DNA of 64,000 nt from Streptomyces odontomachi (lineage in GTDB: Bacteria > Actinomycetota > Actinomycetes > Streptomycetales > Streptomycetaceae): positions 248,001 to 312,000 of the forward strand of contig NZ_JAMJWG010000010.1 in the NCBI RefSeq assembly GCF_024435355.1, written 5' to 3'. The position numbers and the translations under genes were made by a program. Shown here in pieces: positions 16,877-26,036 of the stretch. The notes below the pieces were generated by a model. That model saw only the letters and a list, made by a program, of their open reading frames with translations. It searched no databases and was not told the origin of the DNA. Position 1 is the stretch's first letter. Each line of letters opens with the position of its first letter.

Positions 16877-19335
16877 GTGTCGCCCTGTGCACCCTGCGCG
16901 CGCGTTGGGTCACCTTCGTCGGCAGTTTCGTCGCGCTGTCGCTCGGCGTCGCGCTGCTCGCCGTGATGGGGCTGGCTCTCGCCTCCTCCCTGGACGCGCC
17001 CGACCGGGGGCCCGAACGGTTCGCCGCCGCACCGGTCGTGGTCAGAGGAGTGGACACCCTGCGGGTGTCGACCCCGGCCGGCGACCGCACAGAGCGGCTC
17101 GCCCAGCCGCGCGCCGTGCCCGCCCGGGTCGTCGCGAAGCTCAAGGAGCTGGGGACCGTAGTCGAGGACCGGTCGTTCGCCGTACGCGCCGCGCACGGAC
17201 CGGGCGACCTGGTGGGCCACCCCTGGTCCACCGCGGCCTTCGCCCCGTACACGATCACCGCGGGACGGCCGCCGAAGGCCGCGGACGAGGTCGTCGTCAG
17301 CGGCGCCTGGGCCAGGCCGGGCGAGCGTGTCCGGACCGGACGCGGCACCGTGCGGGTCGTCGGCACCGTGGCCGACCGCGGCTTCGAGAACGCCGTCTTC
17401 TACACCGACGCGCGCGCCGCCCATCTGGCGCCGGCCAGCGTCCAGTTGGTCGTCGACGCGGACCCGGCAGCGGTGCGTGCGGCGGTGCGCGGCAGCGGCG
17501 ACGGGGACGGCGTGCACGTATGGACCGGCGCAGCGCGCCGCTCCGCCGACCCCGGCCTCGCTCGCGACCGCGAGGCCGTCACCGCGATGAACGCCCTGTT
17601 CGGCACGGCCGGCGGCGTCTCGGCCTTCGTGTCGGTGTTCGTGGTTTCGTCCACCTTCGCTTTCGCGGTCGCCCAGCGGCGCCGGGAGTTCGGGCTGCTG
17701 CGCAGCGCCGGGGCGACGCCGGGGCAGGTCCGTCGCACGGTGTGCGCCGAGGCGCTCGCCGTGGGCGTGCTGGCGTCCGCCACCGGCTGCCTGGTGGGCT
17801 CCCGCTGCGCCCCGCTGCTGGCCGCCCGGGTGGTCGACACCGGGCTCGCGCCGGACTGGTTCGCCATCGGCGACGCCACCTGGCCGTATCACCTGGCCTT
17901 CTGGACGGGCCTGCTCGTCGCCCTGTGCGGGGTGGCCGCCGCTTCGTGGCGGGCCGGTCGGGTGGTTCCCACGGAGGCGTTGCGCGAGGCGTCCGTGGAC
18001 GGCCAAGCGATGACGTGGGGGCGCCGGCTGGCCGGCACCGCGCTGCTGCTGACCGCCGCGGTCACGTTGGGCCTGGCGCTGATCGGCGATCCGGGCGAGC
18101 TGTTGCACCGCAAGACCTACGTGAGCCGGCCGATGCTGCTGATCACGGCGTGCGCGCTGCTCGCGCCGCTGGTGGTGCGCCCGTTGGCCCGGCTGCTGGC
18201 CTGGCTGCCGGCCCGGCTGCCCGGCGCCGTGGGCATGCTGGTGCGCGAGAACGCGGCCGCCGGGGTGCGCCGCACTGCGGCGATCGCTGCGCCCGTCCTG
18301 GTCACCGTCGCCCTCGCGGGATCGCTGTGGGGCGCCACCAGCACGCTGAACGCGGCGAAGGCCACCGAGACCCGCGAGCAGACCACCGCCGCCTTCGTCG
18401 TCACCCCGGCGGACGGTGCCGGCTTCGACGCGGCGACGCTGACCGCCCTGCGCAAGGTGCCCGGGGCCGAGGTCTCGGCGACCTCCTCCAGCGCCGTCTA
18501 CGTCCTGGAGGACGGCACCGCGCTCACCGGGTCCGAGGCCCGTGCGGCCGAGCCTGGCCCGCTCGCGGCGACCACCCGCCTGCCGCTCGCCGCGGGTGAC
18601 GTGCGCGACCTCGACGACGGCTCGATCATCGTCAACGAGGAGTGGCAGCGGCACACCGTGGGACAGCGGGTGCGGGTGTGGCTCGGCGACGGCACCCGGA
18701 GAACCCTGCGGATCGCGGCGGTGATGGCCACCGGCACCGGCGACAACGGCGTCTACGTCACCCCGCGCAACGCCCCCGGCGCGCACGTGGACCGGGTCGA
18801 CGTCGCCCTCGCCGACGGTGCCGACGCGCGCTCCGTGGCCGCGGGGCTGCGCGCGGCGTTGCGGGACTCGGGCGGGCAGCTGCGCAGCAAGGCCCAGTGG
18901 GTGCGGGCCACTTCCCCGCAGACCGATCGCACGACCCGGCTCGGCTTCCTGCTGGTCCTGGGCATCGCCCTGCTCTACGCGGGCATCTCCCTGGCCAACA
19001 CCATGGTCATGGCGACCTCCGACCGGGTGCGCGACCTGGCCGTGCTGCGCCTGGCCGGCGCCACCAGGGGGCAGGTGCTGTTGCTGGTGGGCACCGAGGC
19101 GCTGATGGTGGTCGCGGTGGGCGCGCTGCTCGGGGTGGTGGTCGCCGGCCTCAACCTGGCCGGCATGTGGGGCGCGCTGGGCCTGCTGTCGGTGTGGACC
19201 ACGCTCGCGCTGCCCTGGGCCACGATCGGCGCGACCGTCGCCGCCTGCGCGGTACTGGCCGTGGTCTCGTCCGTCGCCCCCGCGGCACTCGCCCTGCGCC
19301 GCCGGGCCGTGGAGCTGGCGGGGATCCGGGAGTGA
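16870..19335 (+). CDS. FtsX-like ABC permease (duplicated FtsX fold)
   Basis: An 821-residue permease starting at GTG 16870. There is a single hydrophobic segment near residues 15-40 and a large extracytoplasmic domain. A first FtsX core (~240-370: FVVSSTFAFAVAQRRREFGLLRSAGATPGQV) is followed by a second extracytoplasmic region (~480-680) and a second FtsX core (~690-815: VMATSDRVRDLAVLRLAGATRGQV). The duplicated RxxxFxLLRxAGAT-x-x-Q-V motifs are diagnostic. These pumps move lipids or peptides or sense antimicrobials; the substrate cannot be told from sequence. Confidence 0.93.
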   Translation: MLSVALCTLRARWVTFVGSFVALSLGVALLAVMGLALASSLDAPDRGPERFAAAPVVVRGVDTLRVSTPAGDRTERLAQPRAVPARVVAKLKELGTVVEDRSFAVRAAHGPGDLVGHPWSTAAFAPYTITAGRPPKAADEVVVSGAWARPGERVRTGRGTVRVVGTVADRGFENAVFYTDARAAHLAPASVQLVVDADPAAVRAAVRGSGDGDGVHVWTGAARRSADPGLARDREAVTAMNALFGTAGGVSAFVSVFVVSSTFAFAVAQRRREFGLLRSAGATPGQVRRTVCAEALAVGVLASATGCLVGSRCAPLLAARVVDTGLAPDWFAIGDATWPYHLAFWTGLLVALCGVAAASWRAGRVVPTEALREASVDGQAMTWGRRLAGTALLLTAAVTLGLALIGDPGELLHRKTYVSRPMLLITACALLAPLVVRPLARLLAWLPARLPGAVGMLVRENAAAGVRRTAAIAAPVLVTVALAGSLWGATSTLNAAKATETREQTTAAFVVTPADGAGFDAATLTALRKVPGAEVSATSSSAVYVLEDGTALTGSEARAAEPGPLAATTRLPLAAGDVRDLDDGSIIVNEEWQRHTVGQRVRVWLGDGTRRTLRIAAVMATGTGDNGVYVTPRNAPGAHVDRVDVALADGADARSVAAGLRAALRDSGGQLRSKAQWVRATSPQTDRTTRLGFLLVLGIALLYAGISLANTMVMATSDRVRDLAVLRLAGATRGQVLLLVGTEALMVVAVGALLGVVVAGLNLAGMWGALGLLSVWTTLALPWATIGATVAACAVLAVVSSVAPAALALRRRAVELAGIRE

Positions 19336-19396
19336 CGCCTGGCCGGGCGCCGGCCGGTCCGGGTGCCCGCCGACGGTCGGCGCCGCGGGGCGGGCG

Positions 19397-20191
19397 TCAG
19401 AGCAGGACGCGTGAGGCGCGGTCGACGGTGGCCAGCAGCCGTTCGCCGAGGCCCTCCAGGCCGGCCCGGCTGATCCGGCCGACGGGGGTCGCGACGTTGA
19501 ACGCCAGGCGCAGGGTGGAGGGTTCCGGCGGGAACGCCACGGCGACGGACACGACGCCCTCCTCGCTCTCTTCCAGTCCCGTCGCGTAGCCGCGCCGGCG
19601 GATGGTGGCCATCTCGTTCTCCAGCGCGGTGCGGCTGCGCAGCGAGTGCTCGGTGAGCCAGGAGAGCTCCTCCTGCGGGTAGAGGCGGCGGAACTGCTCC
19701 TGCGTCAGGGACGAGAGCATGGCCTTTCCCGAGGAGGTGCAGTGGGCCGGCATGGATCGACCGAGGCGTGAGGCCACGCGCACCGCCCGGGGGCTCTCGA
19801 TGGCGTCGATGAACCGGACGGCTGCCCCGTCGAGCACGCAGAGATGGACCGTCTCGCCGGTCTCCTGGTTGAGCTCGTCGAGGAACGGGCGCAGCGGCTG
19901 GCGCACGTCGAACCTCTGGAGGATGGAGAACGCCACTCCGGTCAGCGCGGCACCGGGCACATACGCCTTCGAGCGGCCGTCCTGCCGGATGAACCCGCGG
20001 TATTGCAGCATGGCCAGGAGCCTGTGGGCGGTCGACGACGCGACGCCCAGGTACTTGGCGACCTCGGTCAGCCTCAGCTCACTGCGCTCGCCCAGCAACA
20101 GCAGGATCTGCATCGCGTTGTCGACCGACTCGATCGGATACTGCGGCTTTCCCGCGGAGGGCGCCTGCCCCGGAATCGGGGATTTCTTCAT
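19397..20191 (-). CDS. IclR family transcriptional regulator
   Basis: A 264-residue regulator with an N-terminal winged HTH (SVDNAMQILLLLGERSELRLTEVAKYLGVASSTAHRLLAML) and a C-terminal IclR effector domain (GETVHLCVLDGAAVRFIDAIES...GRSMPAHCTSSGKAMLSSL). It lies at the end of the aldolase/permease strand and near the divergent ALDH/ThDP operon. A TTTCTT-N5-CAGAAA palindrome overlaps its first codons, and two TTTCTG-N5-CAGAGG copies lie in the divergent promoter at 22.6-22.8 kb. That suggests it controls itself and the catabolic genes. Confidence 0.94.
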   Translation of the reverse strand: MKKSPIPGQAPSAGKPQYPIESVDNAMQILLLLGERSELRLTEVAKYLGVASSTAHRLLAMLQYRGFIRQDGRSKAYVPGAALTGVAFSILQRFDVRQPLRPFLDELNQETGETVHLCVLDGAAVRFIDAIESPRAVRVASRLGRSMPAHCTSSGKAMLSSLTQEQFRRLYPQEELSWLTEHSLRSRTALENEMATIRRRGYATGLEESEEGVVSVAVAFPPEPSTLRLAFNVATPVGRISRAGLEGLGERLLATVDRASRVLL

Positions 20192-20199
20192 AGCAGAAA
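20183..20199. promoter_or_regulatory. Putative IclR operator overlapping the regulator start
   Basis: TTTCTT-CATAG-CAGAAA, a near-perfect inverted repeat with a 5-bp spacer, covers the IclR start codon region. It matches the two palindromes at 22624-22640 and 22782-22798 in half-site, spacing and orientation, suggesting autoregulation. Confidence 0.55.
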
Positions 20200-20330
20200 T
20201 CGTAACCTCCGAAAGAGGCGTGCGCCGTCCACCACCGTCCTGTGCGGGACGATGACGCCGACGTGGCCGTGCCGCGGGCCCGCCGGCCGCCGCGACGCAG
20301 GCGGGTACGGAGGAGTCATGCCGCGCCGGC

Positions 20331-21035
20331 TCAGCTCGTCGCGCCCGCGTCCGGCAACTGCCGCACCAGGTAGTCCCAGACCGCCGTGATGGCCTGATCG
20401 TGGTAGATGTGCGCGCGCTTGGCCAGCGACTCCTCCTGGTCCGACCACGACGCCCAGCCGCCGGCGCCGTGCGTCAGCAACTGCTGCTGGCACGCCTGCT
20501 CCAGCAGGATCGCCGCGACGGTCGCCGTCTGGAGCGTCTCGCCGACCGCGACGATCCCGTGGTTGACGAGGAACACCGCACGGGCCTGGCCGAGGGTGAG
20601 TGCCAGGGAGCGGCCGAGTTCGCGGGTCAGGATGAGGTCGGCGGTCCGGGTGAACGCGGGTACCGCCGGGGGGACGAAGTAGTTGGCCGCATGGTTGACG
20701 GGCCGCAGCGGCTGGCCGGTCGCGGCGAGCGCGACCGCGTGCGGCGGGTGGGTGTGCACCACTCCCCCGACATCCGGCCGGGCGGCCATGATCTCGGTGT
20801 GGATGGCGCACTCGCTGTGCACGATGCCGTCGCCGCTGAGCAGCTTCCCGTCCGGGTCGACCAGGTGCACACGGTCGGGGGTGATCTCGTCGAGACCCCA
20901 TGTCGCGGACTTGATCCAGACCCCCCTGCCCTCCGGGTCGCGCGCCGACGCGTGTCCCCAGATGAGGTCGCCGTGGCCTGCTGCGGCCAGGACGCGCGAG
21001 GACGTGGCAACGAGTTGTCGGACATCGGTGGTCAT
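20331..21035 (-). CDS. Class II aldolase/adducin family protein
   Basis: A 234-residue zinc-dependent aldolase or decarboxylase-type protein. Metal ligands are seen in HTHPPH (~94-99) and in LVNHGIVAVG (~155-160). The acidic position in HSECAIHTEIM fits the class II fold. Substrates in this family include fuculose phosphate, ribulose phosphate and hydroxylated aromatic acids. It lies 72 bp downstream of a MatC-type carboxylate permease on the same strand, so uptake and cleavage are probably co-expressed. Confidence 0.92.
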   Translation of the reverse strand: MTTDVRQLVATSSRVLAAAGHGDLIWGHASARDPEGRGVWIKSATWGLDEITPDRVHLVDPDGKLLSGDGIVHSECAIHTEIMAARPDVGGVVHTHPPHAVALAATGQPLRPVNHAANYFVPPAVPAFTRTADLILTRELGRSLALTLGQARAVFLVNHGIVAVGETLQTATVAAILLEQACQQQLLTHGAGGWASWSDQEESLAKRAHIYHDQAITAVWDYLVRQLPDAGATS

Positions 21036-21107
21036 GGTCTGCGGTCCTCCGGTCGGTGCGCCGGGCCGGGCCCGTTCGCGCGGTACCTGTCGGGATTCGG
21101 GAGAGGG

Positions 21108-22553
21108 TCAGTGTGCGCTCGGCAGGATGAAGATCAGCCAGGTGAGCACGGGTGCGGTCACCGCCATGGCGAGGCCCCAGGTGAGCATCAGACGGAAGAG
21201 TCGGGGCCGTTCCTCTTCCGGCGTGGTGGCCAGGGTCAGCGCACCGACGGAGGAGAAGGGCGTGGAGTCCACGACGGTGGCCGAGATCGCCAGGGACACG
21301 ATCACGGCGGTCACGCCGATCTCCCCCTGCACGAGGAACGGCACGGCGAGCGGGATCAGCACGCCGAGCAGGCCGGCGCTGGATGCGAACGCCGACGTGA
21401 TGGCCCCGACCAGGCACAGCAGGAAGGCGGTCAGCAGCGGGGAGCCCAGATCGGCGATGCCCTTGCCGATGACCTGGATGGTGCCGTAGCGCTGGAGGGC
21501 GGCGACGAGGGTGACGATGCCGCAGATCAGGAGCACCACGGACCAGACGATCTGCTTGTCCGCCTGCGGGAACCTGCTCGGGAAGATCATGTGCAGCAGG
21601 GCGGCGGCGAACAGCGCGAGGAAGCCGATCTCCAGGTCGAAGCCGAGCGCACCGACGGCCACGGCGACGATCACGGCCAGGGTGCATCCCTGGTCGACGC
21701 GGAGCCGGGCGGGCGGGGACGTCGCGGCCTCGCTGCCGCCGGCGAAGGCCGACCCGAGGCTCGACGTGGCTTTCCCGCCGGCGTCTTCCCTGCCGATGCC
21801 TTGGCTGCCGGCGTGTTCCCTGCCGGCGGCGTCGCTGCCGGTCGAGTCGTCGGAGCCCACCCGGGCGAGCGGTGCGGCGACGTCCGCGCCCCCGACCGGA
21901 CCGACGCCCGAGGCCGCCATGGCCGGGGCCGGTGCCGTGCGGCGCTCGCGCCACAGGGCGCGGCCGCCGAAGAAGAGGTAGATGATCAGGCCGAGACCGA
22001 GGTTGTAGGCGGCGTTGCCGAAGAACAGCTCGGCCGACGAGATCTTCAGGCCGTTCGACTCGGCCGCCTGCCGGACGATCACCGCGAGACCGTTGAGGGG
22101 CGAGAAGTTCCCCAGGCACGAGCCGTGCATGACCATCAGCGCGGACATCCGCCTGCTGATGGCGTAGCGCTCCCCGAGGCGCAGGCACAGCGGTGCGAGC
22201 ATGGCGACACCGGCGGGGCCCAGCGCCCCGGCCATGGTCGGGACCGCCGAGAAGGCGAAGATCAGCCAGGGCACCAGTGCGCGCCGGTCGCCCAGGAGCC
22301 GGACCGCCCGGTCGATGATCCATTCGATGGTGCCGTTCACCGCCGCGAGACCGAACAGATAGGTCACGCCGACGAGCAGCACGAACAGGTCGGGCGGGAA
22401 CCCCGACAGGACCTTGTCGATGCTCTCGTGGGCCGCCAGCGTCCCGAGGAGGAAGGTGCCGATGAGGGCCACGGCGCCCATGTTGACGGGTCTCAGTGTG
22501 CCGATGATGAAGACGAGCGCGACTGTCGCGACTCCCAGGACGTGAAGGGACAT
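21108..22553 (-). CDS. MatC_N/SLC13-type dicarboxylate permease
   Basis: A 481-residue integral membrane carrier of the ion transporter superfamily. The start at 22553 (MSLHVLGVATVALVFIIGTLRPVNMGAVAL) is preceded by AGAGGAAA; the in-frame upstream extension is discarded. It has about 12 hydrophobic segments. A family signature lies in the ...APLCLRLGERYAISRRMSALMVMHG region, and a duplicated hairpin region in SAFASSAGLLGVLIPLAVPFL. A poorly conserved cytoplasmic loop (~195-285) is rich in Ala, Gly and Ser. It probably imports a malonate- or malate-like carboxylate used by the neighbouring enzymes. Confidence 0.88.
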   Translation of the reverse strand: MSLHVLGVATVALVFIIGTLRPVNMGAVALIGTFLLGTLAAHESIDKVLSGFPPDLFVLLVGVTYLFGLAAVNGTIEWIIDRAVRLLGDRRALVPWLIFAFSAVPTMAGALGPAGVAMLAPLCLRLGERYAISRRMSALMVMHGSCLGNFSPLNGLAVIVRQAAESNGLKISSAELFFGNAAYNLGLGLIIYLFFGGRALWRERRTAPAPAMAASGVGPVGGADVAAPLARVGSDDSTGSDAAGREHAGSQGIGREDAGGKATSSLGSAFAGGSEAATSPPARLRVDQGCTLAVIVAVAVGALGFDLEIGFLALFAAALLHMIFPSRFPQADKQIVWSVVLLICGIVTLVAALQRYGTIQVIGKGIADLGSPLLTAFLLCLVGAITSAFASSAGLLGVLIPLAVPFLVQGEIGVTAVIVSLAISATVVDSTPFSSVGALTLATTPEEERPRLFRLMLTWGLAMAVTAPVLTWLIFILPSAH

Positions 22554-22623
22554 GGTGTTTCCTCTGGCCTCGTCGATGGGGCCGCCGGCGCGCCCGGTGG
22601 TACGGGGAGACACCGGCTCGGAA

Positions 22624-22640
22624 TTTCTGTATTGCAGAGG
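22624..22640. promoter_or_regulatory. Putative IclR operator 1 of the divergent promoter
   Basis: TTTCTG-TATTG-CAGAGG, upstream of the permease/aldolase operon (start 22553). The half-sites are identical to those of the copy at 22782. Confidence 0.6.
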
Positions 22641-22781
22641 CACCTTCTTGGCAGCAGTTCCCATGTGTCAAGACTCGTGCCGAAAGGAGATGGACCGGCC
22701 GTTCTCTCACTCCGGGCCGCCCTCCGTCACCCACCACCACCCCGCACCGGAATGTTGACCCCACGCAGGAGCCCCTCTAGC

Positions 22782-22798
22782 TTTCTGCTTATCAGAGG
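22782..22798. promoter_or_regulatory. Putative IclR operator 2 of the divergent promoter
   Basis: TTTCTG-CTTAT-CAGAGG, 24 bp upstream of the ALDH start codon. It has the same half-sites and 5-bp spacing as the copy at 22624. The centre-to-centre distance to that copy is 158 bp. Confidence 0.6.
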
Positions 22799-22822
22799 TA
22801 CATTCCTCCTACGGGAGAGGCA

Positions 22823-24313
22823 ATGCTGACACCCAGTGAGTCGATCGACACGGCGGTCACCGCGGTGGCAGACCGCACCTGGCACCTCGTCGTGGCGGGC
22901 CGCCCGCGACCGGCCGGCGGCGGCCGGACCTACGACGTCGAGTGCCCGGCCACCGAGGCCCCCCTCGCCCGGGTACCGGACGCCACGGACGAGGACGTCG
23001 ACGCGGCAGTACGCGCGGCCGCCGATGCCGGTGCGTCCTGGCGGGCGCTCGACGTCCGCGAACGAGGCCGCAGGCTGCGCGCCCTGGCCGAGGCGGTGCG
23101 CGCGCACGCCGACGAGTTCGCCCTGCTCGACGCGCTCGACTCCGGCAACCCGTTGAGCGCGATGCGCGGCGACGTGGAGTGGGGCGCCGAGCTACTCGAG
23201 CTGTTCGCCGACTTCGCCCTCCGGCTCGGCGGTGCGGCGATCCCCGCCTCTCCCGGGAACCTGCACTTCACCCGCCGCTCCCCGTTCGGGGTCGTGGCCC
23301 GCATCGTGCCCTTCAACCATCCGCTGATGTTCGCGGCGTCGAAGGTGGCGGCGCCGCTCATGGCCGGCAACACCGTGGTCCTGAAGCCCTCGGAGATCAC
23401 GCCGTTGTCCGCGCTCAGGTTCGCCGAGATCGCCAACGACATCCTGCCGCCGGGCGTGCTGTCCGTGATCACCGGCGACGGCCCGCCCGCCAGCAGGGCG
23501 CTGGTGCGCCACCCGCTCATCCGCAGGATCGGGTTCATCGGCAGCGAGCGGGTGGGCCGCACCATCCAGCGGGACGCGGCCGAAGTCGGCGTCAAGGACG
23601 TCAGCCTCGAACTCGGCGGAAAGAACGCGCTCATCGTCTGCCCCGACGCCGACCTGGACGCCGCCGCCACCGGCATCGTGGGCGGCATGAACTTCGCCTG
23701 GTCCGAGGGCCAGTCCTGCGGCTCGACCTCCCGTGTCCTGCTGCACACCTCGGTCGCCGAGCGGATCCTCCCGATGATCCGCGAGCGGGTGTCCGCGATC
23801 CGTATCGGCCCACCGACCGACCCCGACACCCAGATGGGGCCGCTCGCATCCCGCGCCCAGTACGACAAGTCGCGTCACTACATCGAGGTGGCCGCCGAGG
23901 AAGGCGCGACGCTCTTCCACGGCGGCCGGCGGCCCGAGGGCGATCAGTTCGCGCGCGGCTACTACCTCCAGCCGACGATCTTCACCGGCGTGCGACCCGG
24001 GATGCGGATCGCCCAGGAGGAGGTGTTCGGTCCGGTGATGTCCGTGCTCACCTACGACGACCTCGACGACGCCGTCCGGATCGCCAACGGCGTGGACTAC
24101 GGGCTCACCGCCAGCGTCTGGACCCGTGACGTCTCCACCGCGCTCTCGCTCACCGACCGCCTCGAGGCGGGCTACGTCTGGGTCAACGGCTCGTCCCGGC
24201 ACTTCTGGGGAATGCCGTTCGGCGGCACCAAGTCCTCCGGCCTCGGCCGCGAGGAGAGCATCGAGGAGCTGCTGAGCTACACGGAGCTCAAGGCGGTGAA
24301 CGTCCTTGTCTGA
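22823..24313 (+). CDS. Aldehyde dehydrogenase (NAD(P)+)
   Basis: A 496-residue ALDH. The NAD-binding region has VVARIVPFNHPLMFAASKVAAPLMAGN and FIGSERVGRTI. The catalytic Glu motif is LELGGKN and the catalytic Cys is in EGQSCGSTSR. The C-terminal EEVFGPV and PFGGTKSSGLGRE are typical. It is first in a two-gene operon: the next gene starts at a TTG inside its last codons. It probably oxidises an aldehyde made by the adjacent ThDP-dependent enzyme or class II aldolase. An IclR-type palindrome precedes it. Confidence 0.95.
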   Translation: MLTPSESIDTAVTAVADRTWHLVVAGRPRPAGGGRTYDVECPATEAPLARVPDATDEDVDAAVRAAADAGASWRALDVRERGRRLRALAEAVRAHADEFALLDALDSGNPLSAMRGDVEWGAELLELFADFALRLGGAAIPASPGNLHFTRRSPFGVVARIVPFNHPLMFAASKVAAPLMAGNTVVLKPSEITPLSALRFAEIANDILPPGVLSVITGDGPPASRALVRHPLIRRIGFIGSERVGRTIQRDAAEVGVKDVSLELGGKNALIVCPDADLDAAATGIVGGMNFAWSEGQSCGSTSRVLLHTSVAERILPMIRERVSAIRIGPPTDPDTQMGPLASRAQYDKSRHYIEVAAEEGATLFHGGRRPEGDQFARGYYLQPTIFTGVRPGMRIAQEEVFGPVMSVLTYDDLDDAVRIANGVDYGLTASVWTRDVSTALSLTDRLEAGYVWVNGSSRHFWGMPFGGTKSSGLGREESIEELLSYTELKAVNVLV

Positions 24314-25979
24314 CCGGCCGCGCCTCGGCGCCGACCTCGTCGTCGAATGCCTCGCCGCCGAAGGTGTCACCCATGTCTTCGGGCTGCCCGGCACCACGAT
24401 CATGGAAGTGATCGACGCGCTCGCACGCCAGGACGCGGTGCGCTACCTCGCCACCCGCCACGAGCAGGTCGCCGGCTTCATGGCCGACGGCTTCTCCCGT
24501 GCGGGGACGGGCCTCGGCGTCTGCCTGGCGTCACGCGGCCCCGGCGCCGCAAACCTGTCCATCGCCGTACAGAACGCCAACGACGAGTCGATCCCGATGC
24601 TCGTCCTGATCGGGCAGGTCTCCGGAGCCTTTTCCGAGCGCCGGGCGTTCGAGGAGATGGACGTCGTGTCCGCCTTCCGGCCGCAGTGCAAGTGGGCGGT
24701 CGAGATCCACCGGCAGGACCGGCTCCCCGAGCTGTTGCAGCGCGCCGTGCGCACGGCGGTCACTGGCAGGCCGGGCCCGGTCGTGGTCTCGCTCCCCCAC
24801 GACATGCTCCAGGCACCGGCCACGGAGACGCCTGCGCGCCGGGTGTGGATCCACCCGCCGGCACCCGATCCCTCGGGCGTCGCCGAGGCGGCGCGACTGC
24901 TGGCCGCCGCCGAGCGGCCGGCGATCATCGTCGGGGGCGGCGGCGCGGGTGACGCCGGCGCCCACCTCGCCCTCGCGGAGGCCGCCGGCGCACCCCTCGT
25001 CACCACCTGGCTGCGCAAGAACGTGGTGCCCAACAGCCACCCCGCGTTCCTCGGCTCGCTCGGCTACGGTGCCCACGAGGTGTCCGACCAGCTCGTCCGC
25101 GACGCCGACGTCCTGGTGGCCCTGGGCTGCCGGTTCTCCGAGTTCAGCACCAAACGTTGGACGCTGGTGTCCCCCGGCACGCACCTCGTGCACGCCGACG
25201 TCGACCCCACCGAACTGGGCCGGGTCCACCCGCCCCGGGTCGGTCTCGTCTCGGACGCGACCGCGGCCGCACGGGCGCTGGCCACCGCGCTCGCCCCGCT
25301 CACCGCGGCCGACCCGACGCGCGCGGACCGGCGCACGGCACGCCTCGAAGGCCTGCGCAAGCAGTACGCGGAGGCCGCGGCACTGCCCCGGGTACCGCAG
25401 GGCGGATCGACGGTCACCTCCGCCGCGCTGACCCATGCGGTGCAGCGACTCGCCGGCCGCGACGACGTGGTGATCGTGCAGGACGTCCCCACCTTCGGCC
25501 CGTGGGTCCAGCGCCATGTCGCCTTCGACCGGCCACGCAGCTACTACGGCTCCGCGGGCGGGGCCATGGCCTGGGGCTTCCCCGCCGCGATGGGGATGGC
25601 ACTGGCCCGGCCGGACGAGAAGGTCATCGCGCTCAGCGGCGACGGCAGCTTCTGGATGGTCGCCCAGGACTTCGAGACCTGCGTGCGCGAACGCATCCCG
25701 GTGGTCAACGTGATCGTGAACAACTTCGCCTACGGCAACACCCGGGACCGCCAGCGCTTCGCCCACGACGGCCGCTACCACGGCGTCTTCCTCGGCAACC
25801 CCGACTTCGCCGCGTTCGCACGCCTCCTCGGCGGCCACGGCGTCCGCGTCACCGACGACGCCGACCTCGTCCCCGCGATCGAGCAGGCGCTGACCCGGCC
25901 CGGGCCCAGCATCATCGACCTGGTCCAGGACCGGATGGAGGGCCTCCCCCACGGGCTCACTCCGCCGAAGGCACGCTGA
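24306..25979 (+). CDS. Thiamine diphosphate-dependent enzyme (acetolactate synthase/benzoylformate decarboxylase-like)
   Basis: A 557-residue ThDP enzyme starting at TTG 24306, which overlaps the ALDH stop by 8 bp. The PYR domain carries the catalytic Glu in RHEQVAGFMADG (~50-61). A central Rossmann-like domain follows (AERPAIIVGGGGAGDAG). The PP domain has the metal-diphosphate motif GDGSFWMVAQDFETCVRERIPVVNVIVNNFAYGN. The family includes acetolactate synthase, benzoylformate decarboxylase, glyoxylate carboligase and sulfoacetaldehyde acetyltransferase. The ALDH partner suggests decarboxylation of a 2-oxoacid to an aldehyde, but the substrate is not assigned. Confidence 0.93.
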   Translation: MSDRPRLGADLVVECLAAEGVTHVFGLPGTTIMEVIDALARQDAVRYLATRHEQVAGFMADGFSRAGTGLGVCLASRGPGAANLSIAVQNANDESIPMLVLIGQVSGAFSERRAFEEMDVVSAFRPQCKWAVEIHRQDRLPELLQRAVRTAVTGRPGPVVVSLPHDMLQAPATETPARRVWIHPPAPDPSGVAEAARLLAAAERPAIIVGGGGAGDAGAHLALAEAAGAPLVTTWLRKNVVPNSHPAFLGSLGYGAHEVSDQLVRDADVLVALGCRFSEFSTKRWTLVSPGTHLVHADVDPTELGRVHPPRVGLVSDATAAARALATALAPLTAADPTRADRRTARLEGLRKQYAEAAALPRVPQGGSTVTSAALTHAVQRLAGRDDVVIVQDVPTFGPWVQRHVAFDRPRSYYGSAGGAMAWGFPAAMGMALARPDEKVIALSGDGSFWMVAQDFETCVRERIPVVNVIVNNFAYGNTRDRQRFAHDGRYHGVFLGNPDFAAFARLLGGHGVRVTDDADLVPAIEQALTRPGPSIIDLVQDRMEGLPHGLTPPKAR

Positions 25980-26036
25980 CCGCAAGGCCGGGTCGGCCGC
26001 CGGGGTGCCGCCGACGACGTCGGCCAGGATGGACCC

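Noticed and set aside
15820..18786. 988-codon minus-strand open frame opposite the FtsX-type ABC genes
   Set aside because: It is a shadow of the high-GC coding strand; its translation is Arg/Gly/His-rich with no domain, while the opposite strand encodes a full ABC ATPase and permease.
13989..19335. Antibiotic-resistance (BceRS-AB type) module
   Set aside because: The kinase is NarL-type and the permease has a duplicated FtsX layout, unlike BceB; an envelope-stress role is only inferred from arrangement.
20188..22764. 858-codon minus-strand frame across the aldolase and permease genes
   Set aside because: Translation is low-complexity Arg/Pro/His; the real proteins are in another frame on the same strand with clear motifs.
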